Shown: piece by piece, positions 17,167 to 25,988 of the stretch | How the letters are laid out: each line of letters begins with the position of its first letter | How positions within the stretch are numbered: the stretch's first letter is position 1 | Assembly (NCBI RefSeq): GCF_000299875.1 | Contig: NZ_AMRK01000001.1 | Span: forward strand, 310,001 to 374,000 | DNA: 64,000 nucleotides | Reading direction: 5' to 3' | Source: Celeribacter baekdonensis B30 | GTDB lineage: Bacteria > Pseudomonadota > Alphaproteobacteria > Rhodobacterales > Rhodobacteraceae | Notes under the pieces: generated by a model | Seen by the model: the letters and a program-made list of their open reading frames with translations, nothing else | What the model was told of the DNA's origin: nothing | Databases searched by the model: none | Program-made: the position numbers and the translations under genes

Positions 17167-17182
17167 TGTTGCGCGTGCAACA
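17167..17182. promoter_or_regulatory. Inverted repeat TGTTGC-N4-GCAACA, putative AcoR-like operator
   Basis: A perfect six-base dyad 12 bases after the regulator stop and about 114 bases before the monooxygenase start. Related GTTGC/GCAAC half-sites lie on both sides (17159-17163 and 17186-17190). Placement between regulator and target operon suggests an activator or repressor site. No good -24/-12 sigma-54 promoter was seen downstream. Confidence 0.5.
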
Positions 17183-17295
17183 TGCCGCAACGCAGCGCCT
17201 GTTTTTTGGTCGTAGTCGGAACGATTGAGCATAGCCCACGCCAAAGCCCTCCTGAAATACTCCTCTCACAAGAAACGCACTTAGGAGGAGAAGTG

Positions 17296-19095
17296 ATGCT
17301 TGATTCAACCGTGACGACCCGCACGCAGGACGTGCTGGACCGCTTGAATGCCGCTTTGGAGGAAGGCGACATCAAAGGGGCCACGGCACTTTTTACCACC
17401 GACAGCTATTGGCGCGATTTGGTCGCTGTGACCTGGAACCTTAAAACGGTCGAAGGTCAGGACGCTGTGGGGGAAATGTTGCTTCACCAATTGGATAAAA
17501 CCCAGCCCAACACGTTCCGTCTACAAGACGGTGAACTCCCGGTCGAGGAGGACGGGGTGACGACAGCTTGGGTGACATTCGAGACCAAGGCCGGACGGGG
17601 CTGGGGCCTGATGCGGTTGAAAGACGACAGGATTTGGACCCTGCTGACCGCCTTGCAAGAACTCAAAGGCTTTGAGGAAAACCGCGGCAAAGCCCGCCCG
17701 ATGGGGGCGGAACACGGCGCGCAGAAAAACCGCCTGAGCTGGAAAGAGCGGCGCGAGACGGAGGAGGCCTCGCTTGGCTATGACACCCAACCCTACACGG
17801 TGATCATCGGTGGGGGACAGGGCGGCATCGCCTTGGGCGCGCGCCTGCGCCAACTTGGTGTGCCGACCATCGTTTTGGACAAACACGACCGCCCCGGCGA
17901 TCAATGGCGCTCGCGCTACAAATCGCTCTGCCTGCATGATCCGATCTGGTACGACCACCTGCCTTACATCAAATTCCCCGACAACTGGCCGGTGTTCACG
18001 CCGAAAGACAAGGTCGGTGATTGGCTTGAGATGTACACGAAAGTCATGGAGATCAACTATTGGACCCGCTCCGAAGTGGTCAAAGCCGCCTATGACGAGA
18101 GCGCCGGAACATGGACGGTCGAGGTCAATCGTGATGGCGAAACCGTCATCTTGAACCCGACACAGCTTGTGCTGGCCACTGGCATGTCGGGAAAGCCCAA
18201 TGTGCCAAACTTCCCCGGCATGGACAGCTTTAAAGGCGAAATTCAGCATTCGTCCCAACACAAAGGCCCGGATGAGTGGACCGGCAAAAAGGTCGTCGTG
18301 GTCGGGTCCAACAACTCCGCCCATGACATTTGTGCCGCGCTTTGGGAGGCCGAGGCCGATGTCACAATGGTGCAGCGGTCCTCGACCCATATCGTGCGTT
18401 CCGACAGTTTGATGGAGATCGGCCTTGGTGGCCTCTATTCCGAAGAGGCCCTGGCCAACGGCGTCACCACCGAGAAGGCGGATATGATTTTCGCCTCCCT
18501 GCCCTACAAGATCATGCATGAATTCCAAATCCCGCTCTATGACCAGATGCGCGAGCGCGATGCCGAGTTCTACGCCGGGCTGGAGAAGGCAGGATTTCAA
18601 CTGGATTGGGGCGATGATGGCTCTGGTCTGTTCCTGAAATATCTGCGGCGCGGGTCGGGCTATTACATCGATGTGGGCGCCAGCCAGCTCATCATCGACG
18701 GCGAGGTCAAGCTCGTCCAGGGTCAGGTCGATCACTTCGAAGAAAACGCCGTGGTGCTGAGCGATGGCACCCGGCTTGAGGCCGATCTTGTGGTCATGGC
18801 CACGGGCTTTGGTTCGATGAATGGCTGGGCCGCCGATCTGATCAGCCAAGAAGTGGCCGATAAGGTTGGCAAGGTCTGGGGCCTTGGGTCCGATACCACC
18901 AAAGACCCCGGTCCGTGGGAGGGTGAACAGCGCAACATGTGGAAGCCGACACAACAGGAGAACCTGTGGTTCCATGGCGGCAACCTGCACCAATCGCGGC
19001 ACTATTCGCTGTATCTCGCGCTGCAATTGAAGGCGCGGATGGAGGGCCTTGAGACCCCGGTCTACGGCCTTCAGCCGGTGCATCACCTGTCGTGA
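17296..19095 (+). CDS. Flavin-containing monooxygenase with N-terminal NTF2-like domain
   Basis: A 599-residue fusion. Residues about 1-130 look like an NTF2/SnoaL-type domain (ALFTTDSYWRDLVAVTW). Residues about 165-590 are a flavin monooxygenase: FAD site IIGGGQGGIALGARL, the FxGxxxH-type segment FKGEIQHSSQHK, NADPH site VVVGSNNSAHDI and the late ATGF motif. The family oxidises ketones (Baeyer-Villiger) or amines and sulphides using NADPH and oxygen. ATG 17296 is preceded by AGGAGGAG at about 7 bases, so the longer frame from 17182 is rejected. It is the first gene of an operon with SDR and butanediol-type dehydrogenases, suggesting oxidation of a small ketone. Confidence 0.85.
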   Translation: MLDSTVTTRTQDVLDRLNAALEEGDIKGATALFTTDSYWRDLVAVTWNLKTVEGQDAVGEMLLHQLDKTQPNTFRLQDGELPVEEDGVTTAWVTFETKAGRGWGLMRLKDDRIWTLLTALQELKGFEENRGKARPMGAEHGAQKNRLSWKERRETEEASLGYDTQPYTVIIGGGQGGIALGARLRQLGVPTIVLDKHDRPGDQWRSRYKSLCLHDPIWYDHLPYIKFPDNWPVFTPKDKVGDWLEMYTKVMEINYWTRSEVVKAAYDESAGTWTVEVNRDGETVILNPTQLVLATGMSGKPNVPNFPGMDSFKGEIQHSSQHKGPDEWTGKKVVVVGSNNSAHDICAALWEAEADVTMVQRSSTHIVRSDSLMEIGLGGLYSEEALANGVTTEKADMIFASLPYKIMHEFQIPLYDQMRERDAEFYAGLEKAGFQLDWGDDGSGLFLKYLRRGSGYYIDVGASQLIIDGEVKLVQGQVDHFEENAVVLSDGTRLEADLVVMATGFGSMNGWAADLISQEVADKVGKVWGLGSDTTKDPGPWEGEQRNMWKPTQQENLWFHGGNLHQSRHYSLYLALQLKARMEGLETPVYGLQPVHHLS

Positions 19096-19199
19096 TGATG
19101 GCCCTTTGTTTTGCATCCCTCCCATGATGCAAACCGCGCGTACCCGTCCCTCCCCCGTAACGGGTGCGCGCCCAAACTTTCAAACGCATGAGGTGCACT

Positions 19200-19979
19200 A
19201 TGACTCTCAACGGTAAAACTGCGCTCGTCACAGGTGGCGCGCGCGGCATCGGATTTGGCATCGCGCAACGGCTTGCCGCCGATGGGGCTGCGATCGCATT
19301 GGTCGATCTGAACGCCGCCGATCTCTCCGAGGCCCAAAGCCAGCTCTCCAAGAGCGGTGCAAAGGTCATCACCATCACCGCCGATGTCACCGACCGCCAA
19401 CAGGTCATTGACGCCATCGACAGCACCGTCGATCAGCTCGGCGGCTTTGACATCATGATCAACAACGCTGGCATCGCACAGGTCCAACCCATTTCTGAGA
19501 TCACCGAAGCCGAGATGGACAAGATCCACGCCGTCAACGTCAAAGGCGTGCTCTGGGGCATTCAGGCCGCCGCCGCCCGGTTCAAAAAGGATGGCACAAA
19601 AGGCAAGATCATCTCCGCCTCCTCCATCGCCGGACACGACGGCTTTCCGATGCTCGGGGCCTATTGTTCGACCAAATTCGCGGTGCGGGCCCTGACACAG
19701 GTCGCGGCGAAAGAATTCGCCCCCGACGGCATCACGGTCAACGCCTACTGCCCCGGTGTCGTGGGCACCGATATGTGGACCGAAATCGACGCACGGTTCT
19801 CCGATCTCACGGGCGCGAAAAAGGGTGCGACGTTTGACAAATTTGTCGGCTCCATCGCGCTTGGCCGCGCGCAAACCGCCGAAGACGTGGCCAGCCTCGT
19901 CTCGTATCTCGCGGGGCCGGACAGCGACTATATGACCGGTCAGGCGATCCTCATCGACGGTGGCATGGTCTATCGCTGA
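19200..19979 (+). CDS. Short-chain dehydrogenase, diacetyl/acetoin reductase-like
   Basis: NAD(P)-dependent SDR of 259 residues. The cofactor motif TGGARGIG (residues about 9-16), NNAG motif (MINNAGIAQ) and catalytic Ser with YCSTKF (Tyr-x-x-x-Lys) are present. The sequence ends [10 protein letters not shown], typical of acetoin/diacetyl reductases and meso-2,3-butanediol dehydrogenases. ATG 19200 follows a GAGGTG-type ribosome-binding site. It lies 104 bases after the monooxygenase and 30 bases before a zinc 2,3-butanediol dehydrogenase, so a vicinal diol / acyloin pathway is the best guess. Confidence 0.82.
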   Translation: MTLNGKTALVTGGARGIGFGIAQRLAADGAAIALVDLNAADLSEAQSQLSKSGAKVITITADVTDRQQVIDAIDSTVDQLGGFDIMINNAGIAQVQPISEITEAEMDKIHAVNVKGVLWGIQAAAARFKKDGTKGKIISASSIAGHDGFPMLGAYCSTKFAVRALTQVAAKEFAPDGITVNAYCPGVVGTDMWTEIDARFSDLTGAKKGATFDKFVGSIALGRAQTAEDVASLVSYLAGPDSDYMTGQAILIDGGMVYR

Positions 19980-20009
19980 CGCCACCACATTCAAAGAAAA
20001 GGACATATT

Positions 20010-21062
20010 ATGAAAGCAGCACGTTGGTATGGCGTGAAAGACATCCGGGTCGAAGAGGTGGCAGAGCCAGCCACCGGCCCCGGTGACGTCAAGGTCAAGG
20101 TCGCTTGGACCGGCATCTGCGGCAGTGATCTACATGAATATCTCGCCGGGCCGATCTTTGTTCCCGTCGGCGAAGACCACCCGCTCAGCCACGATCAGGC
20201 CCCGATCACGATGGGTCATGAATACAGTGGCGTGGTGACCGAGGTTGGTGAAAATGTCACCCATGTGGTCAAAGGCGACCCTGTGGCCATCGAACCGATT
20301 TTTGCCTGTGGCGACTGTCCCGCCTGTTTGGAAGGCAAATACAATCTCTGCGACAGCTTGGGCTTTGTTGGCCTCTCCGGCGGTCACGGCGGGTTTGCCG
20401 CCTATTCCGTGGTGCCTGCGCGGATGGTTCACAAGATGCCCGACGCTCTGTCGATGGAACAGGGCGCGTTGGTTGAACCGGCCGCCGTGGCGCTGCATGC
20501 CGTGCGCATGTCGAAAATCAAGGCCGGGGATACGGCAGCGGTGTTTGGCGCGGGGCCGATTGGGTTGCTCGTCGTCGAAGCGCTGCGCGTGGCGGGGGCG
20601 GCCCAAATCCATGTGGTTGAACCCTCAGACGTGCGTCGCCAAAAGGCGCTGGACCTCGGCGCAACCTCAGCCATCGACCCGACGTCGACGGATGCGGTCG
20701 CAGCCATCCGCGCGGCGACGGGCGGGGTTCATGTCGCGTTTGAAGTGACGGGCGTGCCGCAGGTTTTGCCACAATGCATCGATGCCACACGCCACGAAGG
20801 ACAGACCTTGATTGTCTCGATCTGGGAAAAGGAGGCGGCGTTTCACCCCAACACCGTCGTACTCAAAGAGCGGCAACTGCTTGGCACCATCGCGTACCGC
20901 AATGTCTACCCGGCGGTGATGGAACTGATGACCCAAGGCTATTTCAACGCCGGGAAACTTGTCACCAAGCGCATCGCGATTGATGACATCGTGCCGGAAG
21001 GATTTGAGGCGCTCGTGGCCGAAAAATCCCACGTCAAGATCCTTGTCAAAGCCCCCGAGTGA
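20010..21062 (+). CDS. Zinc-dependent 2,3-butanediol dehydrogenase-like enzyme
   Basis: A 350-residue medium-chain alcohol dehydrogenase. Catalytic zinc residues are in CGSDLHEY and GHEYSG, the structural zinc cysteines in CGDCPACLEGKYNLC, and the nucleotide site in GAGPIGLL (about residues 178-185). The LGFVGLSGGHGGFA stretch is characteristic of (R,R)-butanediol dehydrogenases. It oxidises a secondary diol to a hydroxyketone with NAD. It ends the operon; a GC-rich hairpin follows at 21067-21096. Confidence 0.85.
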   Translation: MKAARWYGVKDIRVEEVAEPATGPGDVKVKVAWTGICGSDLHEYLAGPIFVPVGEDHPLSHDQAPITMGHEYSGVVTEVGENVTHVVKGDPVAIEPIFACGDCPACLEGKYNLCDSLGFVGLSGGHGGFAAYSVVPARMVHKMPDALSMEQGALVEPAAVALHAVRMSKIKAGDTAAVFGAGPIGLLVVEALRVAGAAQIHVVEPSDVRRQKALDLGATSAIDPTSTDAVAAIRAATGGVHVAFEVTGVPQVLPQCIDATRHEGQTLIVSIWEKEAAFHPNTVVLKERQLLGTIAYRNVYPAVMELMTQGYFNAGKLVTKRIAIDDIVPEGFEALVAEKSHVKILVKAPE

Positions 21063-21066
21063 TCAA

Positions 21067-21096
21067 ACGGGCGCGGGCATTCTTGCTCGCGCCCGT
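21067..21096. terminator. Terminator-like hairpin between convergent operons
   Basis: ACGGGCGCG (21067-21075) pairs perfectly with CGCGCCCGT (21088-21096) around a 12-base loop, five bases after the butanediol dehydrogenase stop. The convergent SorC gene ends at 21100, so it may serve both. The T-run is short (TTCCT). Confidence 0.65.
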
Positions 21097-21099
21097 TCC

Positions 21100-22053
21100 T
21101 CATGCACTCGGCACATCGTTCACAAGCGCCTCAGCCAGTGCCAGATCCAGCACCGCATGGGTCACATAGCCCCCACGTAGCGCGGCATGCGTAGCGGCAT
21201 GTTTGTTCAATCCGTTGACCACCAAAAGCCCTGACATATTACGCAACGCCTCCTGATCCGCGCCAATCATCCGCCGGTCCAGATCGCCCAGAACCGGCGC
21301 GCCCTCCGCGTCGATGAACCGCCCCGCAATGATCCCAACCGCGCCTTTGGCAACATAGTCGGCGATGTCGGTCTTTGTGGCGATGTTGAACTGCACCACA
21401 TGGGTGTCTTCGGTGCAGGGGCTGAGCGAGTAAATCGCTTTGTTACAGTCTTTCAGGTGGGTCAGTTGTTCGGCGATGATCGGCTCGGCGCGCAGCCTTT
21501 CGGCCAATCCAGCCTCCGAACAGACCGCCGGCGCATTCAGGTTGATACATTGCGCCGAAAGCCGTCGTGCGATCTCTGTGGTACAGCTTTCGCAGGTCGG
21601 CAAAAGCGGATTGGCCAAGGAGCCAATAAGTTGACGCACCACCAGATTTTGGATCGGCCACCATGGCACCCGCTCGGACACGAAGGACACGGTCTGGCCC
21701 CAACTCACTCCAAGCGTATCGCCCGGCGCGACAAAATCCGGCAAAAACTGCGCCGCCGCTTCGCAGACCTGCTGCACCGTCTCGGCTGCGTTGATCTCTT
21801 CGGGCACCACGAAGGCACTCTCAAGACCAAATTTTTCACACAGAGCATCGGCCAATTCGTTGACCCGAAAATGCATCCCGGAAATTTTCACCCCCACGAT
21901 CTGCCGCTCCCGCGCCAGCCGTAGATAGGTCACGACCGTGGGCCGCGACAGGTTCATTTTCTTGGCGATTTCGCCCTGATTGAACCCTTTGATATAATAA
22001 AGCCACGCCGTTTCTGCGACGGTGCGATCAGAGGGATGATTGGCGCGGGCCAT
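21100..22053 (-). CDS. SorC/DeoR-type sugar-responsive regulator
   Basis: A 317-residue SorC-family protein: N-terminal helix-turn-helix (FNQGEIAKKMNLSRPTVVTY, residues about 24-43) followed by a sugar-phosphate binding domain. EryD, the erythritol repressor, belongs to this family. It is the last gene of a leftward set comprising ABC transporter, FGGY kinase and GlpD-like dehydrogenase, so it is the likely regulator of polyol module 1. The AT-rich palindrome at 30499-30534 upstream of the first gene is the best candidate for its operator. Confidence 0.85.
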   Translation of the reverse strand: MARANHPSDRTVAETAWLYYIKGFNQGEIAKKMNLSRPTVVTYLRLARERQIVGVKISGMHFRVNELADALCEKFGLESAFVVPEEINAAETVQQVCEAAAQFLPDFVAPGDTLGVSWGQTVSFVSERVPWWPIQNLVVRQLIGSLANPLLPTCESCTTEIARRLSAQCINLNAPAVCSEAGLAERLRAEPIIAEQLTHLKDCNKAIYSLSPCTEDTHVVQFNIATKTDIADYVAKGAVGIIAGRFIDAEGAPVLGDLDRRMIGADQEALRNMSGLLVVNGLNKHAATHAALRGGYVTHAVLDLALAEALVNDVPSA

Positions 22054-22091
22054 GGGGGCGTGCTCCTGCGAAAATTGCGGATCGGCGCAAA

Positions 22092-23096
22092 TTAGACGGA
22101 CAGAACGGCGGCGTCAAAGCGCAACACATCCGCCGTGATTTGAATGTCGTCAGCCAAGGGGCGATCCGGTCGCAACCTCAGCGTTTCCAAATCGCCGTGA
22201 TAGCCTTTGACCGCCTCTTCGGGCGAGACTTCGCCATCGGCCACCACGCGCATCCACTGGATCAGGCGACATTGATCCTCGGCTTGATTGATCTTGCGTC
22301 CAAACAGCGCCAATCGCGCGCCAAAACGTTCGGATTGTGCAATCAATTCAAAGGTATCGCGATGGGTCGCGCCCGCCCCGCCCAACACACCGACCACCAT
22401 CGAAGGATCATGCGCGGCCAGCTCTTCCATCGCTTTCGGGCCATTATAGGCCACCTTCAAAAACTCGGGGCGCTCCGTCGAAGTCAGGCTCGACATCAAA
22501 CGAATGATGCAATCGGTGACATAGGCCCCCACTTCGGCCGCGCCCACCGCACCCGGCACATTGGGATTAAACACCTCAAGAAAATGCGCCACACCCGCCG
22601 CACGGGCCTCCCGGCGAAAGGCGGCATAGGCCTCCAAGGCGCGCGCATCCGCCTCGGTGTCATTGTTGAAGGTCAGCGAATAAAGGCACAAATTCGCCGG
22701 GACAAAGGCCAGATCGGCCCCCCGGTATGGGCGTGACGGCGTTTGGGCATAGCCTGCATGGCGCACATTGGCCCAGACACAGGTGGTTTCATTGGCCCGA
22801 AACGCCGGTTGAATGGCCCGCCCGTCAAAGGCACCACTGGTGGCCAAAATGTCCATGTTTCCGGCGGAGGTCAGCATGATATCGACCACATCCTGATCAA
22901 TCACCTTGCGGATTTGATCGAGGAATTCAGGCCGGGTGCGTGCTCCAACGATCTTGCCGCGTGCATCGCGGCGCGGCCCGGTGGCGGGCACCCCGCCGGT
23001 GACATCGGCATCCTTGGCATCCGCGATCATGTAATCGCCTTTGCGGCCCATGCCCGCGCGCAGGCGGGCCAATTTTTCACTATAGCGTGTCGTCAT
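22092..23096 (-). CDS. Putative aldolase-like TIM-barrel protein of polyol module 1
   Basis: A 334-residue cytoplasmic protein not firmly recognised. The C-terminal half, with FLKVAYNGPKAMEEL (about residues 225-240) and VVGVLGGAGATHRDTFELI, resembles class I aldolases of the DhnA/LsrF kind, with the lysine in FLKVAY as a possible Schiff-base residue. Start ATG 23096 leaves four bases from the upstream ATPase stop. Between a MalK-type ATPase and the SorC regulator, it probably acts on the ketose phosphate made by the kinase and dehydrogenase. Racemase or isomerase functions, as in erythritol operons, are alternatives. Confidence 0.55.
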   Translation of the reverse strand: MTTRYSEKLARLRAGMGRKGDYMIADAKDADVTGGVPATGPRRDARGKIVGARTRPEFLDQIRKVIDQDVVDIMLTSAGNMDILATSGAFDGRAIQPAFRANETTCVWANVRHAGYAQTPSRPYRGADLAFVPANLCLYSLTFNNDTEADARALEAYAAFRREARAAGVAHFLEVFNPNVPGAVGAAEVGAYVTDCIIRLMSSLTSTERPEFLKVAYNGPKAMEELAAHDPSMVVGVLGGAGATHRDTFELIAQSERFGARLALFGRKINQAEDQCRLIQWMRVVADGEVSPEEAVKGYHGDLETLRLRPDRPLADDIQITADVLRFDAAVLSV

Positions 23097-23100
23097 GTGA

Positions 23101-24180
23101 TCAGTCCTTGCGCAGGCTGCGACCCGTTTTCGGGTCAAAAACGTGGATATGTTCCGGGCGAATGGTGAAATGAACGGTGTCGCCGATTGACAGATCGCGG
23201 AACCCCTGGGTGACAAAGGAAATTTCGGCCCCGTCCACCTCGGTGATCACCTGACCTTCGGCGCCCATATTTTCGACCAAAACCACCTCGCCGGTGAGCG
23301 CATTGGCACTGCCCGGCGCGCAAAGATCCATACGCGCGGGGCGCAGGCCCAATTCGACCTCCTGGCCTGGGTTCAGGCTGGGAAACTCCGCCTCGGACAG
23401 CTGTAATTTGATGCTACCAGAACGTGCAATCAGCCCCGCCTCCAACGTTGCGGTGACAAAATTCATTGCCGGCGTGCCGATAAAATCCGCGACAAAGCGC
23501 GACGCGGGCCGTTCAAAAATCTCGTCCGGGGTGCCCATTTGTTCGATCATCCCATCGCGCATCAACACGATGCGGTCGGCGATGGTCATCGCCTCAAGCT
23601 GATCATGGGTGACGAAAATCGTTGTGGTTTTGAGCTTGAGGTGCATCCGGCGAATTTCGGTCCGCAGTTTCTCACGCAGCTTGGCGTCGAGATTGGACAG
23701 AGGTTCGTCAAACAAAAACACTTTGGGCGTTTTGATCATGGCGCGGGCCATGGCGACCCGTTGTTGTTGCCCGCCCGATAGGTTTTTAGGCCGCCGGTCC
23801 AAGAACTGTTCAAGCCCCAAAACCTCCGCCACCTGTTTGAGACGCGGCGCGATCTCGGCCTTGGACACGCCCTGACGACGCAGGCCAAAAGTGATGTTGT
23901 CGGCTACGCTCATATGCGGATAAAGCGCGTAGCTTTGAAACACCATTGCCACGCCGCGCTCGCCCGGAGGCAGGTCGGTGACATCGGTGCCACCGATTTC
24001 AATGCGCCCGCCGGAGACCTCTTCTAACCCCGCAATCATCCGCAACATGGTGGATTTGCCACAACCCGATGGGCCGAGAAACACCACGAATTCATGGTTC
24101 GGGATATCGAGGTTGAGACCGCTGATGACGGGATGAGCGCCATAGGATTTTACGATGTCGGTACAGTGGATATGTGCCAT
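23101..24180 (-). CDS. ABC transporter ATP-binding protein, MalK/UgpC type
   Basis: A 359-residue ATPase for a carbohydrate importer. Walker A GPSGCGKST, signature LSGGQQQRVAMARAM, Walker B FLFDEPLSNLD and switch VTHDQLEAM are intact; a C-terminal TOBE domain runs from about residue 235. In order it follows the two permeases (about 9 bases from the upstream stop) and is followed by the aldolase-like gene. A single ATPase implies a homodimer, unlike the paired ATPases of module 2. Confidence 0.9.
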   Translation of the reverse strand: MAHIHCTDIVKSYGAHPVISGLNLDIPNHEFVVFLGPSGCGKSTMLRMIAGLEEVSGGRIEIGGTDVTDLPPGERGVAMVFQSYALYPHMSVADNITFGLRRQGVSKAEIAPRLKQVAEVLGLEQFLDRRPKNLSGGQQQRVAMARAMIKTPKVFLFDEPLSNLDAKLREKLRTEIRRMHLKLKTTTIFVTHDQLEAMTIADRIVLMRDGMIEQMGTPDEIFERPASRFVADFIGTPAMNFVTATLEAGLIARSGSIKLQLSEAEFPSLNPGQEVELGLRPARMDLCAPGSANALTGEVVLVENMGAEGQVITEVDGAEISFVTQGFRDLSIGDTVHFTIRPEHIHVFDPKTGRSLRKD

Positions 24181-24189
24181 TGAAGTGTC

Positions 24190-25005
24190 CTATTTCGGGC
24201 CGCTGCGGACCATGGTGTTGAGCAGACCCATGAGCAGGCCGATGAATACGAGGGGAGGCAAAACAAGAAGAACGGTCGCGGCGTTGATCACGCCCCACGG
24301 AACTTCTTTGCCAAGCGATGTGATCGAGGCGGCCACCACCGGAAGCGTGGCGTTTTGCGCGGCCAAGGTGAGCGCCAGCAACAGTTCATTCCAAACCAGC
24401 ACAAAGGTGAACACCAGCGCGCCAAACAACGACGGCGCGGCCAGCGGCAAGGAAAAGCGCCAAAACACTTCGGCCGGACCGCAGCCTTCCATGGCGGCGG
24501 CTTCTTCGATGTCATGCGGCACGCGTTCAAAGGCGGGCACGGCCAGCCAGATCACGGTCGAGATCGTGGTGATCAGATAGACCAGGATCAAGCCAAACAG
24601 CGTGTCGTAGATACCAAGGTCAAGATAGATCACGATGAACGGGATCGCGATGGCGACGGGTGGCATGAAGCGCAATGAGAGCACAAAGAACTGCACATCA
24701 TCGCCCCAGCGCCGGGCATGGCGCGCCAAAGTATGCGCCGCCGGAATACCAAGCACCGCACCAACCAACACAGAGGCCGAAACCACAATCACCGAATGCA
24801 GAAGCCCATCCCGAATGGTCGGGTTGCGCAGGATGGTGGCGAAATTGTCCAAGGTCGGTTCAAAGATCAGCTTTGGCACCGGGGTGACGATGTCGCGCAA
24901 CTCTTTGAACGCCCCCAAAACGGTCCACAGGATCGGCCCCAAGGCAACGATAATCAACAGCCCAAGTAGGGCCCGCGTCAGAGTGGTGGAAATCAGTTTG
25001 CCCAT
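24190..25005 (-). CDS. ABC transporter permease, MalG/UgpE type
   Basis: A 271-residue permease with six membrane spans. The coupling loop EEAAAMEGCGPAEVFWRFSL lies around residue 165-185. Its start overlaps the previous permease stop (24993) by 13 bases. It forms the channel with the MalF-like protein 24993-25865. Confidence 0.9.
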   Translation of the reverse strand: MGKLISTTLTRALLGLLIIVALGPILWTVLGAFKELRDIVTPVPKLIFEPTLDNFATILRNPTIRDGLLHSVIVVSASVLVGAVLGIPAAHTLARHARRWGDDVQFFVLSLRFMPPVAIAIPFIVIYLDLGIYDTLFGLILVYLITTISTVIWLAVPAFERVPHDIEEAAAMEGCGPAEVFWRFSLPLAAPSLFGALVFTFVLVWNELLLALTLAAQNATLPVVAASITSLGKEVPWGVINAATVLLVLPPLVFIGLLMGLLNTMVRSGPK

Positions 25006-25865
25006 TTTTTCCCCGCTTTCCAGATGATGGTGAAGGCCACTGTCGTCACGATCAGCAACAGGATGGACATGGCCGAGGCATAGGAAATCCGACCGCCCAT
25101 ATTGATCCCCATTTGATAGGCATAAAGGTCCAGCGTCTCGGTCGCCGTGCCGGGTCCGCCGCCTGTCATCACAAAGATCAAATCAAAGGAGCGCAGGCTT
25201 TCGACCGCTTTCACAAGCGCCAAACTGATCAGCGGACCTTTGAGCATCGGCAGAGTGATATAGGCATGGATTTCCCAAGTGCGCGCATTGTCGAGCTTGG
25301 CGGCCTCAATCGGATCGCGCGGCAGAGTTTCCATCAGTTTGAGCAGGATGACGGTGAAAAACAGCCCCCATTGCCAGATATCGACGATGGCCACAGAGAC
25401 GAGCGCCAAGGACGGATCGGCCAGGAATTCCACCGGCCCAATGCCCACCAGACTCAACAGATAATTGATCGCCCCCAAGGACGGGGAATAGAGGAAGCGC
25501 CAGATGAACGCCGCCGCCACGCGCGGCAAAAGCACCGGCACAAGGAAAGCAAAGCTGATCAAATTGCGCCAAAGCGGCTTTTTCACCGTCTCAAAAATCA
25601 ACACCGCCAAAAGCACGGCCACAACCAATGTGCCGGTCACTGTCACCAGTTCCCAAATCGCTGAGATTTCCAGCGCGTTGAAAAACCGATGATCGCGCAA
25701 CAGGCGCAAAAAGTTATAGGCGCCGACAAAGTCGTAATCGGGCGAGCGCAACGTCCGGTTCATAAGCGCGAACCACACCGCCCCGGCAATCGAGACCACT
25801 GCCAGCGTGGCCAAAAGGCCGATGGCGGGCACGAGCGACAGGATGACGAACCTTTTTCGGGTCAT
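24993..25865 (-). CDS. ABC transporter permease, MalF/UgpA type
   Basis: A 290-residue inner-membrane permease starting at ATG 25865 (MTRKRFVILSLVPAIGLLA); the longer frame to 25979 is unlikely. The coupling loop EAAKLDNARTWEIHAYITLP and the late FVMTGGGPG motif, conserved in MalF/UgpA permeases, are seen. It follows the binding protein gene with a 123-base gap. Confidence 0.9.
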   Translation of the reverse strand: MTRKRFVILSLVPAIGLLATLAVVSIAGAVWFALMNRTLRSPDYDFVGAYNFLRLLRDHRFFNALEISAIWELVTVTGTLVVAVLLAVLIFETVKKPLWRNLISFAFLVPVLLPRVAAAFIWRFLYSPSLGAINYLLSLVGIGPVEFLADPSLALVSVAIVDIWQWGLFFTVILLKLMETLPRDPIEAAKLDNARTWEIHAYITLPMLKGPLISLALVKAVESLRSFDLIFVMTGGGPGTATETLDLYAYQMGINMGGRISYASAMSILLLIVTTVAFTIIWKAGKKWAN

Positions 25866-25988
25866 GACATGTCCTTTAGAGCGTTTCGCGCGTTGCGACA
25901 TTGATCCGTATCTCAGGGTCAGGTCGAAACGCTTTTGGAGATAAGGAAGCCGCCGCACAGATCGGGTGTGCGGCGACAACAGACGGCG

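Noticed and set aside
17183-17295. Sigma-54 promoter before the monooxygenase operon
   Set aside because: No TGGCAC-N5-TTGC-like element was found, and the regulator lacks GAFTGA.
17521-19125. 534-codon leftward open frame opposite the flavin monooxygenase
   Set aside because: Shadow of a well-supported gene; composition is His/Gly/Arg-rich without motifs.
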